Origin: Mesorhizobium sp. CU3
GTDB taxonomy: Bacteria > Pseudomonadota > Alphaproteobacteria > Rhizobiales > Rhizobiaceae
Direction: 5' to 3'
Length of the DNA stretch: 64,000 nt
Assembly: GCF_006442965.1 (NCBI RefSeq)
Contig: NZ_VFWX01000010.1
Span: 62,001 to 126,000 of the forward strand
A model generated the notes under the pieces. It saw nothing but the letters and a program-made list of their open reading frames with translations, was not told the origin of the DNA and did not search any database. The translations under genes were made by a program, and so were the position numbers. Below, piece by piece: positions 7,923 through 18,254 of the stretch. Every line of letters starts with the position of its first letter. Within the stretch, counting starts at the first letter, position 1.

Positions 7923-9313
7923 CCCTTGCCGCTCCCCGCCACCTCAAGCATAGGCGGGCCAATGACCATCACGGCGGGGTCGACCGAGAGAAGCTTCTTC
8001 GCCGCCGCCTTGACGTCGGCCAGCGTCACCGCGTTGATCAGCGCCGCGCGGCGCTGCATGTAGTCGATGCCGAGATGGTCGACCTGCAGCTCGACCAGCG
8101 TCGCCGCGATCGAGCTCGAGGAATCCAGGTTGCTGATGGCGTAGGCGCCGATCATGTATTTCTTGATCGCCGCGAGCTCCTCCTCGTTCGGGCCGTTCTC
8201 GGCCATATCCTTCACCACTTGGCGCACGATCGACAGCGTCTCGGCGGCGCGGTCGGAACGCGTCGCCGTCGTCACCAGCAGCGTGTGTGAATGCTCGTTA
8301 TCGACGAGGTCGGAGCTGACGCCGTAGGCAAGGCCGCGCTTCTCACGCACCTCGGCAAACAACCGCGAGGTGAAGGTCGAGCCGCCGAGGATCTCGTTCA
8401 TGAGCACCGCGGCGAAGAAATCCGGATCGCCGCGCTTCACGCCCGGCCAGGCCAGTTGCAGCGAGGTCTGCGGCAGGTCGTAATTCACCTCCAGATGCTG
8501 TCCAAGCTTCGGCGTGACGTCGGCCACCGGGGCCAGCGCCTGTTTCTCCGGCAAGTCGCCGAACACCTCGTCCAGCCTGGCGCCGAGCGTCGCGGCGTCG
8601 ATATCGCCGACTACCGCCACATGCACGCCGCCGCGGGCGAAAGCGGCCTTGTGGAAAGCCCTGATGTCGTCGGCGGTGATGCCGGCCAGGCTCTGCTTCG
8701 AGCCCTGATCGGAACGCGAATAGGGATGCTCGCCATAGATGGCGCGCAGCCAGCGCTGCTGCGCCACCGTGTTCGGATCGCGCTCGTTGGCGAGGATGCC
8801 GGACAGGATTTGACTGCGGATGCGATCGATCGGCGCCTGATCGAAGCGCGGCTTGTTGACTGCCAGCCGCAACAGGTCGAAGGCCTCGTCCTTTTGCTCC
8901 GACAGCATGCGCATCGAGCCATAGGTGCCGTCGCGCGACGCCTGGAAACCCATCTCGGCACCGGCATCGTCGAGCTTCTGCTGGAAAGCGTCGCTGTCGA
9001 GATCGCCGGCGCCCTCGTCGAACAGTCCGGTCATCAGATTGACCAGGCCTTCCTTCCCCGCCGGGTCCTGCGCGCTGCCGCCGTCGAAGACGAAGCGGAT
9101 GGCGATCAGCGGAATCGAATGGTCTTCCACCAGCCAGGCGGTGATGCCTTTTGTCGACTTCACCTCCTGGATGTTCATCTCCGCGCGCGCGGCAAGCGCC
9201 GGCAAAAGCAGGAAGAACAGTGCGAAGCAGAGCGTGACTATTACGCGATATAGCTTACCCTCTCCCCGTTCGCGCGCAGGAAAAGCAGTCCTGTGGCCGA
9301 GAACCATGGTCAT
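7919..9313 (-). CDS. M16 family peptidase-like protein lacking the zinc motif
   Basis: 464 residues with a signal sequence (LCFALFFLLLPALAARAE). It has the two-lobe M16 fold pattern, including the GLVNLMTGLFDEGA region where active members carry HxxEH, and the C-lobe signature REKRGLAYGVSS. The HxxEH zinc motif is absent, so it should be the non-catalytic partner of the active M16 protein encoded 2 bases upstream. Bacterial M16B proteases often work as such heterodimers in the periplasm. Start MTMVLGH is chosen because it follows the preceding stop directly. Confidence 0.9.
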   Translation of the reverse strand: MTMVLGHRTAFPARERGEGKLYRVIVTLCFALFFLLLPALAARAEMNIQEVKSTKGITAWLVEDHSIPLIAIRFVFDGGSAQDPAGKEGLVNLMTGLFDEGAGDLDSDAFQQKLDDAGAEMGFQASRDGTYGSMRMLSEQKDEAFDLLRLAVNKPRFDQAPIDRIRSQILSGILANERDPNTVAQQRWLRAIYGEHPYSRSDQGSKQSLAGITADDIRAFHKAAFARGGVHVAVVGDIDAATLGARLDEVFGDLPEKQALAPVADVTPKLGQHLEVNYDLPQTSLQLAWPGVKRGDPDFFAAVLMNEILGGSTFTSRLFAEVREKRGLAYGVSSDLVDNEHSHTLLVTTATRSDRAAETLSIVRQVVKDMAENGPNEEELAAIKKYMIGAYAISNLDSSSSIAATLVELQVDHLGIDYMQRRAALINAVTLADVKAAAKKLLSVDPAVMVIGPPMLEVAGSGKG

Positions 9314-9315
9314 GA

Positions 9316-10677
9316 TCAGTTCCCCGCCTGTTGCTGCGGCAAGAGGTAGCCGGTGGTCGAGCGGTCGAGCACGAGATAGCGGGCGGCGACCGCCTTGACC
9401 TCGTCGGCCGTGACCTTGCGGATGCGGTCCGGCCATTCCTCTACGTCCTTGACGTTGCCGCCGGTGGCGAGCGTCGAGCCATAGATGTTTGCCATGTCGT
9501 CCTGCTTGTCGCGGGCAAAGATCATCGAGCGCACATAGCGTGTCTTGGCGTGCTCCAGTTCGCCGTCGGTGACGCCGTCCTTGACGATACGCGCGATCTC
9601 GGCGTCGACGGCGGCCTCGACCTCGGCGAGTTTGGCGTCGCCGCGCGGCGAGCCGTAGACGGTGAAGTTGGTGGCGTCGAGCATGGTGCCCTGGAAATAG
9701 GCCGCGGCTTCCGAGGCAATGCCTTGCTTCACCACTAGCTGCTGATAGAGCCGGCTGCGGTTGCCGCCGCCGAGGATTTCCGCCAGCAGGTCGAGCGCCT
9801 CGGCCTCGCCGGGCTTGGCTGTGTGATAGGACGGCACCACCCATTGCGTGGAAAAGCTCGGCACCGAAACACGCGCGTCTGTCAGCGTCACGGTGCGCTT
9901 GGTGTTCTGCTCCGGCTCGACCGGGCGGATGCGCGGCGGCAGGTCCGGCCCGCGCGCGACCTTGCCGTAAGTGCGCTCGGCCATCGCCTTGACCGCATCC
10001 GGATCGACATCGCCCGCCACGATCAGCACAGCATTGTTGGGCCGGTAGTATTTGTCGTAGAAGGCGACCGCGTCGGGGCGGTTCAGCGCCTCCATCTCCT
10101 GCATCCAGCCGATCACCGGTATGCGGTAGGGCTGGTTCTGCCAGAGCGTCGCGTCGACCTCCTCGTCGAGCACCGCCTGCGGATTGTTGTCAATGCGCAT
10201 GCGGCGCTCTTCCAGGATCACATCGCGCTCGGTCTTGATGACGTCGTCGGTGAGGATGAGGTTGCGCATGCGGTCGGCCTCGAAGTCCATCATCTTCTCA
10301 AGCGCCGAAGGCGGCACCGTCTCATGGAAGGCGGTGTAGTCGTAGGAGGTGAAGGCGTTGTTCGAGCCGCCGATCTCGGACACGGCCCGGTCGAACTCGC
10401 CGGCGGCATGATTGGTCGTGGCCTTGAACATCAGATGCTCGAAGAAATGCGCGATGCCGGATTTGCCGGGCGGCTCGTCGGCGCTGCCGATCTTGTACCA
10501 GACCATGTGCGTGACGATCGGGGCGCGATGATCCGGGATGACGACCACTTCCATGCCGTTGTTGAGCAGGAAGTCCTTGACCGAGCCGTCGTCGGTCGCG
10601 CGGGCCGGAGCGGTCGCCGCAAGCGCCAGCGTGCCGGCCAGAAGCGCTGCGCTGAGCCCAATGCCCGTTCGTGTCAT
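9316..10677 (-). CDS. M16 family zinc metallopeptidase (catalytic subunit)
   Basis: 453 residues with a signal peptide ([15 protein letters not shown]). The inverted zinc motif HFFEH is present with the downstream glutamate region ([11 protein letters not shown]), so this is the active subunit, exported to the periplasm or outer surface. The second lobe carries the [19 protein letters not shown] signature. It forms an operon with the degenerate M16 partner and the patatin-like protein. Substrates are not known; related proteins degrade peptides or process envelope proteins. The start at MTRTGIGL gives a proper signal peptide; longer in-frame starts would place it mid-protein. Confidence 0.93.
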   Translation of the reverse strand: MTRTGIGLSAALLAGTLALAATAPARATDDGSVKDFLLNNGMEVVVIPDHRAPIVTHMVWYKIGSADEPPGKSGIAHFFEHLMFKATTNHAAGEFDRAVSEIGGSNNAFTSYDYTAFHETVPPSALEKMMDFEADRMRNLILTDDVIKTERDVILEERRMRIDNNPQAVLDEEVDATLWQNQPYRIPVIGWMQEMEALNRPDAVAFYDKYYRPNNAVLIVAGDVDPDAVKAMAERTYGKVARGPDLPPRIRPVEPEQNTKRTVTLTDARVSVPSFSTQWVVPSYHTAKPGEAEALDLLAEILGGGNRSRLYQQLVVKQGIASEAAAYFQGTMLDATNFTVYGSPRGDAKLAEVEAAVDAEIARIVKDGVTDGELEHAKTRYVRSMIFARDKQDDMANIYGSTLATGGNVKDVEEWPDRIRKVTADEVKAVAARYLVLDRSTTGYLLPQQQAGN

Positions 10678-10759
10678 CAAGGTCTCCGGTCCGGTTGCGC
10701 GACGATAGGCAAGCTTGTCGGCGAGGCAAAGTGAATTGTGAGTCATTTTCGAGGCGGCG

Positions 10760-11314
10760 CTAGTCCGCCTCAATGAAGCGGATGACCGTTTCGCCATAGC
10801 CCCGCTCGTCCACCACGGAAAAGCCCGGGCCCGCCTCGAACGGTGCCGAGGCCGCCTCCTCGACCACGCAGAGTGCGCCGGGCAGCACCCAGCCGCCGGC
10901 CTTTGCAGAGCGCAGCGCGCGCTCGCCGAGCCCCTTGGCGTAGGGCGGATCGGCGAAGATCAGGCTAAAGGGCGAAAGCGTGCCGGCCTCACCCAAATGA
11001 GCGGCGTCGCGACGAAAGATCTTGGTGCGGCCGGTGAGGCCGAAGGTCTCGACATTGTCGCGGATCAGGCCGCGCCCTTCCGTCGATTCCTCGATGAAGA
11101 CGCAATAGGAAGCGCCGCGCGACAGCGCCTCAAGCCCCAGCGCACCGGTGCCGGCGAAGAGGTCGAGCACGCGGCCGCCTTCGAGCTTTTCGGCATAGCG
11201 ATGCGCCAGGACGTTGAACACCGCCTCGCGGGTGCGGTCGGTGGTCGGGCGTATGGCATTCGAACGCGGCGTCGCCAGCGGACGCCCGCGAAACTCACCG
11301 CCGACGATTCTCAT
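10760..11314 (-). CDS. rsmD: 16S rRNA (guanine(966)-N(2))-methyltransferase RsmD
   Basis: 184 residues. The N-terminus [13 protein letters not shown] and [12 protein letters not shown] are diagnostic for RsmD. The SAM-binding loop is [18 protein letters not shown] and the catalytic motif is DPPY. It methylates G966 of 16S rRNA during small-subunit assembly. It lies 17 bases downstream of the pseudouridine synthase gene on the same strand, so two rRNA-modifying enzymes are probably co-transcribed. Confidence 0.95.
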   Translation of the reverse strand: MRIVGGEFRGRPLATPRSNAIRPTTDRTREAVFNVLAHRYAEKLEGGRVLDLFAGTGALGLEALSRGASYCVFIEESTEGRGLIRDNVETFGLTGRTKIFRRDAAHLGEAGTLSPFSLIFADPPYAKGLGERALRSAKAGGWVLPGALCVVEEAASAPFEAGPGFSVVDERGYGETVIRFIEAD

Positions 11315-11331
11315 TTAAGTCCGGGCCCCAT

Positions 11332-13305
11332 CTAGCTTCTGGGACCCTTGGGGCCGCGCGGACGCCCGCCGCCATCGGGGCGTTCGCCACGCGGCTTGCC
11401 GAACGGCTTGGCGCCGCCAGGCTTGCCACCCGGCTTGTAGGATGCCTTGCGCGCCTTCGCCTCGGCGGCCTTGGCGGCGTCTGCCTCCGCCCTGCCCTTG
11501 CCGATGGGACGCGCGCCCGGCGCCATCCAGACATTGGCCTTGCGTTGGCCAGGCGGCTCGATCGGCCGCTGCTCGCGCTCGGATTTCTTGCTGCCGAAGC
11601 GGGGTTTGTCGCCAAAGCCGCCACGCGGCTTGTCGCCAAAGGCACCACGGTCCGATTTCGGGCCGCGCTCGCCGAACGCCCTTTCCGGTTTTGTCGAGAG
11701 CTTGCTCAGCGCCTCGTCACGGCTGCCTTCACGGCGCTTGCGCGCCTTGATCAGGCCGCCTTCGCCGATCGGCCGGCGGTCGCCGTCGCGGGTGAATTTC
11801 GGCCGATCGTCCTCTTCGCGGCGCGGGCCGCTGCCGCGTACCGGCTTGTTGGAGAACGGCTTTTGGATATCGGCATCGAAATTGGCGCCGGCTTCCTCGA
11901 TCAGCCGCTCGCCGAGCTGCTCGCGCAGCACGCGGCCCTTGATCTCCAGCACATGGCCCTCGGGCAGGTCCTCGAGCTGGAACGGTCCATAGGAAATGCG
12001 GATCAGCCGCGTCACGTCGAGACCGAGCGCGCCGAGGATGTTCTTCACCTCGCGGTTCTTGCCTTCGCGCAAGCCGATGGTCAGCCAGGCATTGGTGCCC
12101 TGCTCGCGATCGAGCGAGGCTTCGATCGAACCGTAGAAGACGCCGTCGACGGCGATGCCATCGCGCAGGCCCGCCAAGGCGCTTTCCTCGACCTTGCCGT
12201 GGACGCGCACCCGGTAGCGCCGCAGCCAGCCGGTGGCCGGCAGCTCCAGCACCCGCGACAGGCCGCCGTCATTGGTGAGCAGCAAAAGGCCCTCGGTGTT
12301 GATGTCGAGGCGCCCGATGGTCATCAGCCGCGGAAGGTCGGCCGGCAGCACGTCGAACACGGTCTTGCGGCCTTCCGGATCGCGGTTGGTGGTGACGACG
12401 CCGGCCGGCTTGTGGAACAGGAACAGCCGCGTGCGCTCGATCGGCGGGATTTCGGTGCCGTCGAGATGGATAACGTCGCTGGCGCTGACGTTGAAGGCCG
12501 GCGATCCCAACACCTTGCCGTTGACCTTGACGCGGCCGGCGGCGATCAGTTCCTCGGCATCGCGGCGCGAGGCGATGCCGGCCCGCGCGAGGCGCTTGGC
12601 GATGCGCTCGCCGGCCTCCGGCTCCGCATCGCCGGGACGCGGGCGCGGTTTGAAGCCGCCAGGCTTGCCCTGCGGCCGGTCGCCGCCGAATTCACGCTTG
12701 GGGCGATCGCTGAAATCGCGCTTCGGCCTATCCGCGAAATCGCGCTTGGGCCGGTCGAAGCGCCTGTCGCCACGCTCGCCCTCGGCCGCTGCGGGACGAT
12801 CGCCGCGCGGCGTGTAGGGTTTGCGGGCGCCCTCGCGCTTCTCGAAAGGCTTGCCGTCACGCGGCGGGCCTTTGCGGAACGACCTGTCGCCGCGTTCGGC
12901 ACTCTCGCCGGTTTCGCGTGGCTTATAGCTGCGCTTGAAGTCGCGGCGTTCTCCGTCAACCGCCATCGGCCGATCGCCGCGCGGTGTATAGGGTTTGCGG
13001 GCACCTTCGCGCTTCTCGAAGGGCTTGCCGTCGCGCGGCGGGCCTTTGCGGAATGGGCGGTCGCCTCGTTCGGCGCCCTCACCCGCTTCACGCGGCTTAT
13101 AGCTGCGCTTGAAATCGCTGCGCTCGCCGTCCGCGGCCATGGGCCGGTCGCCGCGCGGCGCGTAGGGCTTGCGCGCGCCTTCATGCTTCTCGAACGGCTT
13201 GCCGTCGCGGGGCGGCCCCTTGCGGAAGGGCTTTTCGCCGCGCGCAGTTGGTTTCGATCCGCCCTTGCGCGGTCCCCGCGAAGATTTCTTGTCGTTGTCG
13301 TCCAT
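11332..13305 (-). CDS. RsuA/RluB-family pseudouridine synthase with long repetitive basic extensions
   Basis: 657 residues against roughly 250-300 for the conserved core. The core (about 230-470) has an S4 RNA-binding domain (ERIAKRLARAGIASRRDAEELI) and the catalytic GRLDINTEGLLLLTNDG with its aspartate, as in RluB/RluE/RsuA enzymes that modify rRNA. The N-terminal 200 residues are Arg/Lys/Gly-rich and contain about 2.7 copies of a 58-residue repeat starting FRKGPPRDGKPFEK, then short FDRPKR(D/E)F repeats. The C-terminal 180 residues are also basic and low in complexity. These tails are probably disordered and RNA-binding. It precedes rsmD. Confidence 0.9.
   Translation of the reverse strand: MDDNDKKSSRGPRKGGSKPTARGEKPFRKGPPRDGKPFEKHEGARKPYAPRGDRPMAADGERSDFKRSYKPREAGEGAERGDRPFRKGPPRDGKPFEKREGARKPYTPRGDRPMAVDGERRDFKRSYKPRETGESAERGDRSFRKGPPRDGKPFEKREGARKPYTPRGDRPAAAEGERGDRRFDRPKRDFADRPKRDFSDRPKREFGGDRPQGKPGGFKPRPRPGDAEPEAGERIAKRLARAGIASRRDAEELIAAGRVKVNGKVLGSPAFNVSASDVIHLDGTEIPPIERTRLFLFHKPAGVVTTNRDPEGRKTVFDVLPADLPRLMTIGRLDINTEGLLLLTNDGGLSRVLELPATGWLRRYRVRVHGKVEESALAGLRDGIAVDGVFYGSIEASLDREQGTNAWLTIGLREGKNREVKNILGALGLDVTRLIRISYGPFQLEDLPEGHVLEIKGRVLREQLGERLIEEAGANFDADIQKPFSNKPVRGSGPRREEDDRPKFTRDGDRRPIGEGGLIKARKRREGSRDEALSKLSTKPERAFGERGPKSDRGAFGDKPRGGFGDKPRFGSKKSEREQRPIEPPGQRKANVWMAPGARPIGKGRAEADAAKAAEAKARKASYKPGGKPGGAKPFGKPRGERPDGGGRPRGPKGPRS
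12766..13227 (-). repeat. Coding tandem repeat, 174-bp unit, about 2.7 copies
   Basis: Within the pseudouridine synthase gene, units run 13227-13054, 13053-12880 and 12879-12766 (partial). Each encodes a 58-residue block with GPPRDGKPFEK, EGARKPY and FKRSYKPRE. Copies differ by few residues, suggesting recent unequal recombination. It is in frame (174 = 3 x 58), so copy number can change without breaking the gene. Confidence 0.85.
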
Positions 13306-13489
13306 TTGCTCTGGCTCTTCTTAAGCTGCTACAGCGGCGCACGCCCTTCCGGACGCCCAATGCAGGCAGTTTCATCTTGAATTTTGCGCCGGCACCCGGC
13401 GCGGCAAAAACCGATTCCGGTTTTCAGGGTCCCGCGCTAGATAACAGGATCGCTCACAGGTGGCGAGGAGTATTCGGAGTGGAAACCGC

Positions 13490-13942
13490 GTGAAACGGCC
13501 GGATTTCATGGCGTTGGCGTTGCAAGAGGCAGCAGCCGCGGCAAGCCGCGGCGAAGTGCCGGTCGGCGCGGTGATCGCCAATGGCAACAGCGTCATCGCG
13601 AAAGCCGGCAACCGCACGCGCGAACTCGCCGATCCGACCGCGCATGCCGAGATGCTGGCGATCCGCGAAGCCTGCCAAAAACTGGCCAGCGAGCGGCTGA
13701 CCGGGCACGATCTCTATGTGACGCTGGAACCCTGCGCCATGTGCGCCGGCGCCATTTCCTTCTCGAGATTGCGGCGGCTCTATTTCGGCGCCGCCGACGA
13801 GAAAGGCGGCGCGGTCGTCAACGGCGTGCGCTTTTTTGCCTCGCCGACCTGCCACCACACGCCCGACATCTATCCGGGCATCGGCGAAAGCGACGCATCA
13901 CTCATCCTGAAGGATTTTTTCCGCGGGCGGCGGGAAAACTAG
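13490..13942 (+). CDS. tadA: tRNA adenosine(34) deaminase TadA
   Basis: 150 residues from the GTG at 13490; GTG 13460 and ATG 13508 are alternatives, and a GGAG about 10 bases upstream favours 13490. Zinc deaminase motifs are HAEM (with catalytic Glu) and PCAMCAGA. The RGEVPVGAV start of the fold and the FFRGRR tail fit TadA, which converts A34 to inosine in tRNA-Arg(ACG). It is transcribed divergently from the pseudouridine synthase gene. Confidence 0.93.
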   Translation: MKRPDFMALALQEAAAAASRGEVPVGAVIANGNSVIAKAGNRTRELADPTAHAEMLAIREACQKLASERLTGHDLYVTLEPCAMCAGAISFSRLRRLYFGAADEKGGAVVNGVRFFASPTCHHTPDIYPGIGESDASLILKDFFRGRREN

Positions 13943-13964
13943 AACTGCGGACGTCTTGGGACTT

Positions 13965-14639
13965 TTACAGCCCCAGCCAGTCGAACCAGCCGCCCTTCTT
14001 GCCTTCCGCCTGCGCCTTGAGGCGGCGTTCCTTCTTGAATTCGTCCTCGCCAAGCTCGTTCTGCGGCGCGTCCGAGGATGGCTGGCGATAAGCCAGCGGC
14101 GGCTCGCTCAGATATTTGCGCTGGGTCGGGTCGCCCTGCTTCTGCTCGGCCAGACGGCGTTGGATCTCGGCGGCGCGCTGCGGATTGGAATCTTCCGGCG
14201 ACCAGCGCGGCGGGTGGCTGGAACCCGATTCGGCCAGCGCCTTCTTCACCGCTTCCGGATCGGTCTGCACATCCTCGGCCGTTTCCGGCTGATAGTTCGG
14301 ATCGTTCTGATGCGCGGTGGCGTCGGCGCGGATACGGGCGCGGCGCGCCTCGGGCGATTCTGGCCAGTCGGCGCTGGCGGTCTCGATGCTCTGCTGCGGC
14401 GGCGGCAGGGTCTGCTTCTGGCCAGGGCCGGGTTTCACAAGATCCGGACGCGGCTTGTAGTCGATCGGATCCTTGTGCTTCGGCGTGATCGAGGCGGCGC
14501 CGGAAACATCGTCGAACAGCTGCGCGGCGGCGGTCTTGTCGGTTCCGTAGGTCGGCGAGCCCATGCAGCCCGACAAAGCGATGGCCGATGCCACAAGCGG
14601 CGCCGCCAGCGCGGCGCGCGCAAACGTTCTATCGGTCAT
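13965..14639 (-). CDS. Hypothetical lipoprotein, proline/glutamine-rich
   Basis: 224 residues. The N-terminus MTDRTFARAALAAPLVASAIALSGCMG has a lipobox (LSGC), so it is probably lipid-anchored. The mature part is hydrophilic and rich in P, Q, E and K with no domain I recognise, ending in a tryptophan-containing GGWFDWLGL. A longer start at 14705 would put the signal sequence internally. It faces tadA convergently, with 22 bases between the stops. Function unknown. Confidence 0.75.
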   Translation of the reverse strand: MTDRTFARAALAAPLVASAIALSGCMGSPTYGTDKTAAAQLFDDVSGAASITPKHKDPIDYKPRPDLVKPGPGQKQTLPPPQQSIETASADWPESPEARRARIRADATAHQNDPNYQPETAEDVQTDPEAVKKALAESGSSHPPRWSPEDSNPQRAAEIQRRLAEQKQGDPTQRKYLSEPPLAYRQPSSDAPQNELGEDEFKKERRLKAQAEGKKGGWFDWLGL

Positions 14640-14835
14640 GCCAAAAAATCCCACTCTAAAAGCCTTTCGGTCGTCACCGGCCACGGGCTCGGTCCCCATC
14701 ACCACCGCCTTTGCGATGGAAATCCGGCGACAATTTGTCTGCCGGAGTTTGGCGTGTTTACCTCAACCACTTATTAAGGGCAACGCACGGGCGGATTTGC
14801 GCCGCCCGGCGTGGCATTTGTGCACTTGTTTGATG

Positions 14836-14909
14836 GTGCATGTCGTTGTCCCAAAACCGCTGCACACCCTCGGGTCAAGCCCGAGGGCATGCTTTTGGGC
14901 GACATGCAC
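14836..14909. repeat. Palindromic intergenic repeat, possible ileS terminator
   Basis: Outer arms GTGCATGTCG and CGACATGCAC flank CCCAAAA/TTTTGGG arms and an inner perfect hairpin CCCTCGGG-TCAAG-CCCGAGGG. It abuts the ileS stop codon (14910). The nested palindrome looks like one of the short palindromic elements scattered in rhizobial intergenic regions; it may also end ileS transcription. The 14640-14835 part of the gap has no gene that I can support. Confidence 0.6.
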
Positions 14910-17888
14910 TTAGAGCCTGCCCAACGCTTTCAGCTCATGCAGAACAGCGGCATCGCGGGCCGAGACATCCGGAAATTCCGGATCCTGCCCGACATCTGCG
15001 GTGTAGCGCCAGGACCGCGCGCATTTGACCAGGCCGCGATCCTCGGCCTTCTCGACCACCACGCCGACGCCCTTGACGTCGTCCAGCGTGAAAGCTCCTT
15101 GCGGCGCCGCGCCATGCCTGACGACGAGATCGCTGGTGATGGCGATCTCGGCCATGTCGACGTCGGCGATCGCCGCTTCCAGCGCTGCATCGTCGATGGC
15201 GACCACCGGAACGGCTTCCAGCGAAGAGCCGATCAGCTTTTCGGCGCGCGCGATCTCCAGCGCGCCGGTGACGACGCGACGAACCTGGCGGATCTTGCGC
15301 CATTTCTCGGCCAGCGCCTCGTCGCGCCAGTTCTGCGGGATAGCCGGAAACTGGTCGAGATGCACCGAGACGGCGTCCGGATGGCGGTCGAGCCAGGCTT
15401 CTTCCGTGGTGAAAGGCAGCATCGGCGCCAGCCACTTCACCAGGCATTCGAAGAGATGGCGCACCACCTGCACGGCCGCCTTGCGGCGCAGGCTCGAAGG
15501 CCCGTCGCAGTAGAGCGCATCCTTGCGGATGTCGAAATAGAAGGCCGACAACTCGACCACCATGAAATCGAGCAGCGCCCGGGTGATGCGCTTGAACTCG
15601 AAGGCGTCATAGCCCTGGCGCACCACCTCGTCGAGCTCGGACAGCCGGTGCAGCATCAGCCGCTCCAGTTCCGGCATGTTCTCCACCGGGACTTCCTCGC
15701 CATCGTCATGGGCGAGCGTGCCCAGCATCCAGCGGATGGTGTTCCGCAACTTGCGGTAGGCATCGATATTGGTCTGCAGCACGTTCTTGCCGAGCCGCTG
15801 ATCTTCCCAATAGTCGGTCGTCACCACCCAGAGCCGCAGGATATCGGCGCCGGACTGCTTGATGACATCCTGCGGCACCACCGTGTTGCCGAGCGACTTC
15901 GACATCTTGCGGCCTTCCTCATCCATGGTGAAGCCATGGGTGATGACCGTGTCGTAGGGCGCCCTGCCCCTGGTGCCGCAGCTTTCGAGCAGCGAGGAAT
16001 GGAACCAGCCGCGATGCTGGTCCGAGCCTTCGAGATAGACGTCGGCCGGCCATTTGAGGTCCGGGCGGTCCTCCAGCGTGAAGACATGCGTCGAGCCGGA
16101 ATCGAACCAGACATCAAGGATGTCCATCACCTGGTGCCATTTCGTGGCGTCATGGTTACCGAGGAAACGCTCCTTGGCGCCTTCGGCGAACCAGGCGTCG
16201 GCGCCCTCCTTCTCGAAAGCATCCATGATGCGCTGGTTGACGGCATCGTCCTTCAGCACATTGCCGTCGACATCGGCGAAGACGGCGATCGGCACGCCCC
16301 AGGCGCGCTGACGCGACAGCACCCAGTCGGGCCGCTCCTCGATCATGGCGCGGATGCGGTTCTGGCCGGCGGCCGGCACGAAGCGCGTGTCGTCGATCGC
16401 CTTCAGCGCGCGGCTGCGCAGCGTCGTGCCGTCGCCGAGGTCCTTGTCCATATAGACAAACCATTGCGGCGTGTTGCGGAAGATGATCGGCTTCTTCGAG
16501 CGCCAGGAATGCGGGTAGCTGTGCTTCAGTCGGCCGCGCGCGAACAGCGCGTTGCGCTTGATCAGTTCGTCGATGACGGCCTGGTTGGCATTACCCTTCT
16601 TGCCGTTGTCGTCAATGACGCGCGCGGCTCCGCCTTCGCGGTCCGGGCCGAAGCCCGGCGCGTCCTTGGTGAAGAAGCCGCCATCATCGACCGGGAACGG
16701 GATCGCGGTGTCGACGCCGCGCGCCTTGAGTTCGGCGGCCGCGTCCATCCAGGCGTCGAAGTCCTCGCGACCGTGGCTGGGGGCGGTGTGCACGAAGCCG
16801 GTGCCGGCATCGTCGGTGACATGCTCGCCGGCGATCATCGGCACGGGATATTCGTAGCCGCCGCCAAGGCCCTTGAACGGATGCGAAAGCGTAAGGCTGG
16901 CAAGCTGTTCGGCCGAGACACTGTGAAGCCGGTTCAAGGTGACTTTGGCCTTGGCCGCGCTTTCCTCGGCCAATGCGTCGGCGAAGATCAGCTTCTCGCC
17001 CGGCTGCGGGCCGAAGGCGTTCTCCGCCGCCGTCACCTCATAGAGGCCATAAGCGACGCGCGGCGAATAGCTCACGGCGCGGTTACCCGGAAGCGTCCAG
17101 GGCGTGGTCGTCCAGATCACGACATGCGCCTCGACCAGGTCGAGCGCGGCCCCATCAAGGGCCGGCGCCGCGCCTGCCGTCGGCTGGGCGAGGCTCGCGA
17201 CCGGGAACTTCACCCAGATCGTGTCGCTCTCGTAGTCCTGGTACTCGACCTCAGCCTCGGCCAGCGCCGTACGCTCGACCACGCTCCACATCACCGGCTT
17301 GGAGCCGCGATAGAGCTGGCCCGACATGGCGAATTTTAGCAGCTCGGCGGCGATGCGCGACTCGGCGTGGTAAGCCATCGTCGTATAGGGATTCTCGAAA
17401 TCGCCGATCACGCCGAGGCGCTGGAACTCGCCGCCCTGCACCGTGATCCAATGCGTGGCAAAGTCGCGGCATTCCCTGCGGAACTCGTTGACCGGCACCT
17501 CGTCCTTGTTCTTGCCCTTGGCGCGGTACTGCTCCTCGATCTTCCATTCGATCGGCAGGCCATGGCAGTCCCAGCCTGGCACGTAATTGGCGTCGTAGCC
17601 GCGCATCTGGAAGGAGCGGTTGATGACGTCCTTGAGGATCTTGTTCAGCGCATGGCCGATATGGATGTTGCCGTTGGCGTAGGGCGGGCCGTCATGCAGC
17701 ACGAATTTCTCGCGGCCGGCGGCTTCCTCGCGCAGCTTCCTGTAAAGGTCCATGTCCTGCCAGCGTTTGACCAGGACCGGCTCCTTCTCGGGCAGGCCGG
17801 CGCGCATCGGGAAATCCGTCTGCGGCAAATAAAGCGTGGTGGAATAGTCGATCGTCTTGGACGTATCGGTAGTCGGTTTGTCGTTCAT
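14910..17888 (-). CDS. ileS: Isoleucine--tRNA ligase
   Basis: 992 residues. Class I signatures are [15 protein letters not shown] (HIGH) near residue 80 and KMSKSLGN (KMSKS) near 660. The CP1 editing domain lies between, with [16 protein letters not shown] and the tryptophan-rich [13 protein letters not shown] after it. The anticodon-binding domain follows ([21 protein letters not shown]). It charges tRNA-Ile and proofreads valine. The gene stands alone; 366 bases upstream separate it from the divergent DUF2147 gene. Confidence 0.97.
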   Translation of the reverse strand: MNDKPTTDTSKTIDYSTTLYLPQTDFPMRAGLPEKEPVLVKRWQDMDLYRKLREEAAGREKFVLHDGPPYANGNIHIGHALNKILKDVINRSFQMRGYDANYVPGWDCHGLPIEWKIEEQYRAKGKNKDEVPVNEFRRECRDFATHWITVQGGEFQRLGVIGDFENPYTTMAYHAESRIAAELLKFAMSGQLYRGSKPVMWSVVERTALAEAEVEYQDYESDTIWVKFPVASLAQPTAGAAPALDGAALDLVEAHVVIWTTTPWTLPGNRAVSYSPRVAYGLYEVTAAENAFGPQPGEKLIFADALAEESAAKAKVTLNRLHSVSAEQLASLTLSHPFKGLGGGYEYPVPMIAGEHVTDDAGTGFVHTAPSHGREDFDAWMDAAAELKARGVDTAIPFPVDDGGFFTKDAPGFGPDREGGAARVIDDNGKKGNANQAVIDELIKRNALFARGRLKHSYPHSWRSKKPIIFRNTPQWFVYMDKDLGDGTTLRSRALKAIDDTRFVPAAGQNRIRAMIEERPDWVLSRQRAWGVPIAVFADVDGNVLKDDAVNQRIMDAFEKEGADAWFAEGAKERFLGNHDATKWHQVMDILDVWFDSGSTHVFTLEDRPDLKWPADVYLEGSDQHRGWFHSSLLESCGTRGRAPYDTVITHGFTMDEEGRKMSKSLGNTVVPQDVIKQSGADILRLWVVTTDYWEDQRLGKNVLQTNIDAYRKLRNTIRWMLGTLAHDDGEEVPVENMPELERLMLHRLSELDEVVRQGYDAFEFKRITRALLDFMVVELSAFYFDIRKDALYCDGPSSLRRKAAVQVVRHLFECLVKWLAPMLPFTTEEAWLDRHPDAVSVHLDQFPAIPQNWRDEALAEKWRKIRQVRRVVTGALEIARAEKLIGSSLEAVPVVAIDDAALEAAIADVDMAEIAITSDLVVRHGAAPQGAFTLDDVKGVGVVVEKAEDRGLVKCARSWRYTADVGQDPEFPDVSARDAAVLHELKALGRL

Positions 17889-18197
17889 TGATCTGCCATC
17901 TCAGGGGCCCAGCGATGTAGCGCCGGGCGTTGAATTATCATCTTCTTGAGAAAGCGCGAGGGGGCGCGCCAAAAGTCCCGGCGGCTCCGGCGGCGCTCAA
18001 GCCACCCGGAACACCGGGCCCGTAATTCGTATCGCGATCGCGAAAAGGCGCGAAAAGCTCTTCATGGCGAGGCTTTTAGCGGATGGCGCGGCAGGAATAA
18101 AGCGCGGATTTCAGGGGCCGGAGCCTTCCGGCGCTGCGAAACCTGGCCCACATCCGTCCAAAGCACCCCGGATCTGGCAGCGGTGGATGCCTTAAGG

Positions 18198-18227
18198 TGA
18201 TCCGATCTATCCCCCGCGCCGTAGAAA
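18198..18227 (+). promoter_or_regulatory. Candidate RpoE (ECF11) promoter for DUF2147-phrB-DUF2177
   Basis: TGATCC (18198-18203), 18 bases, TAGAAA (18222-18227), about 28 bases before the ATG at 18255. The same spacing and hexamers occur at two other places in this window, both flanking rpoE. RpoE of Rhodobacter sphaeroides uses TGATCC-type -35 boxes. The rest of the 17889-18254 gap shows no gene. Confidence 0.7.
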
Positions 18228-18254
18228 CATCGAAGGTAGGCGGAGAAGAGGCCG

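Noticed and set aside
12766-13227. Tandem repeats as a possible CRISPR array
   Set aside because: Unit is 174 bases, in frame inside a gene, with no unique spacers and no cas genes.
11545-13380. Long plus-strand open frame opposite the pseudouridine synthase gene
   Set aside because: It is an antisense shadow of a repeat- and GC-rich gene; no start site, no known motif, and the minus frame has clear S4 and catalytic motifs.
14811-17339. 842-codon plus-strand open frame opposite ileS
   Set aside because: The minus strand encodes isoleucyl-tRNA synthetase with HIGH and KMSKS; the long frame reflects high GC in codon position three.
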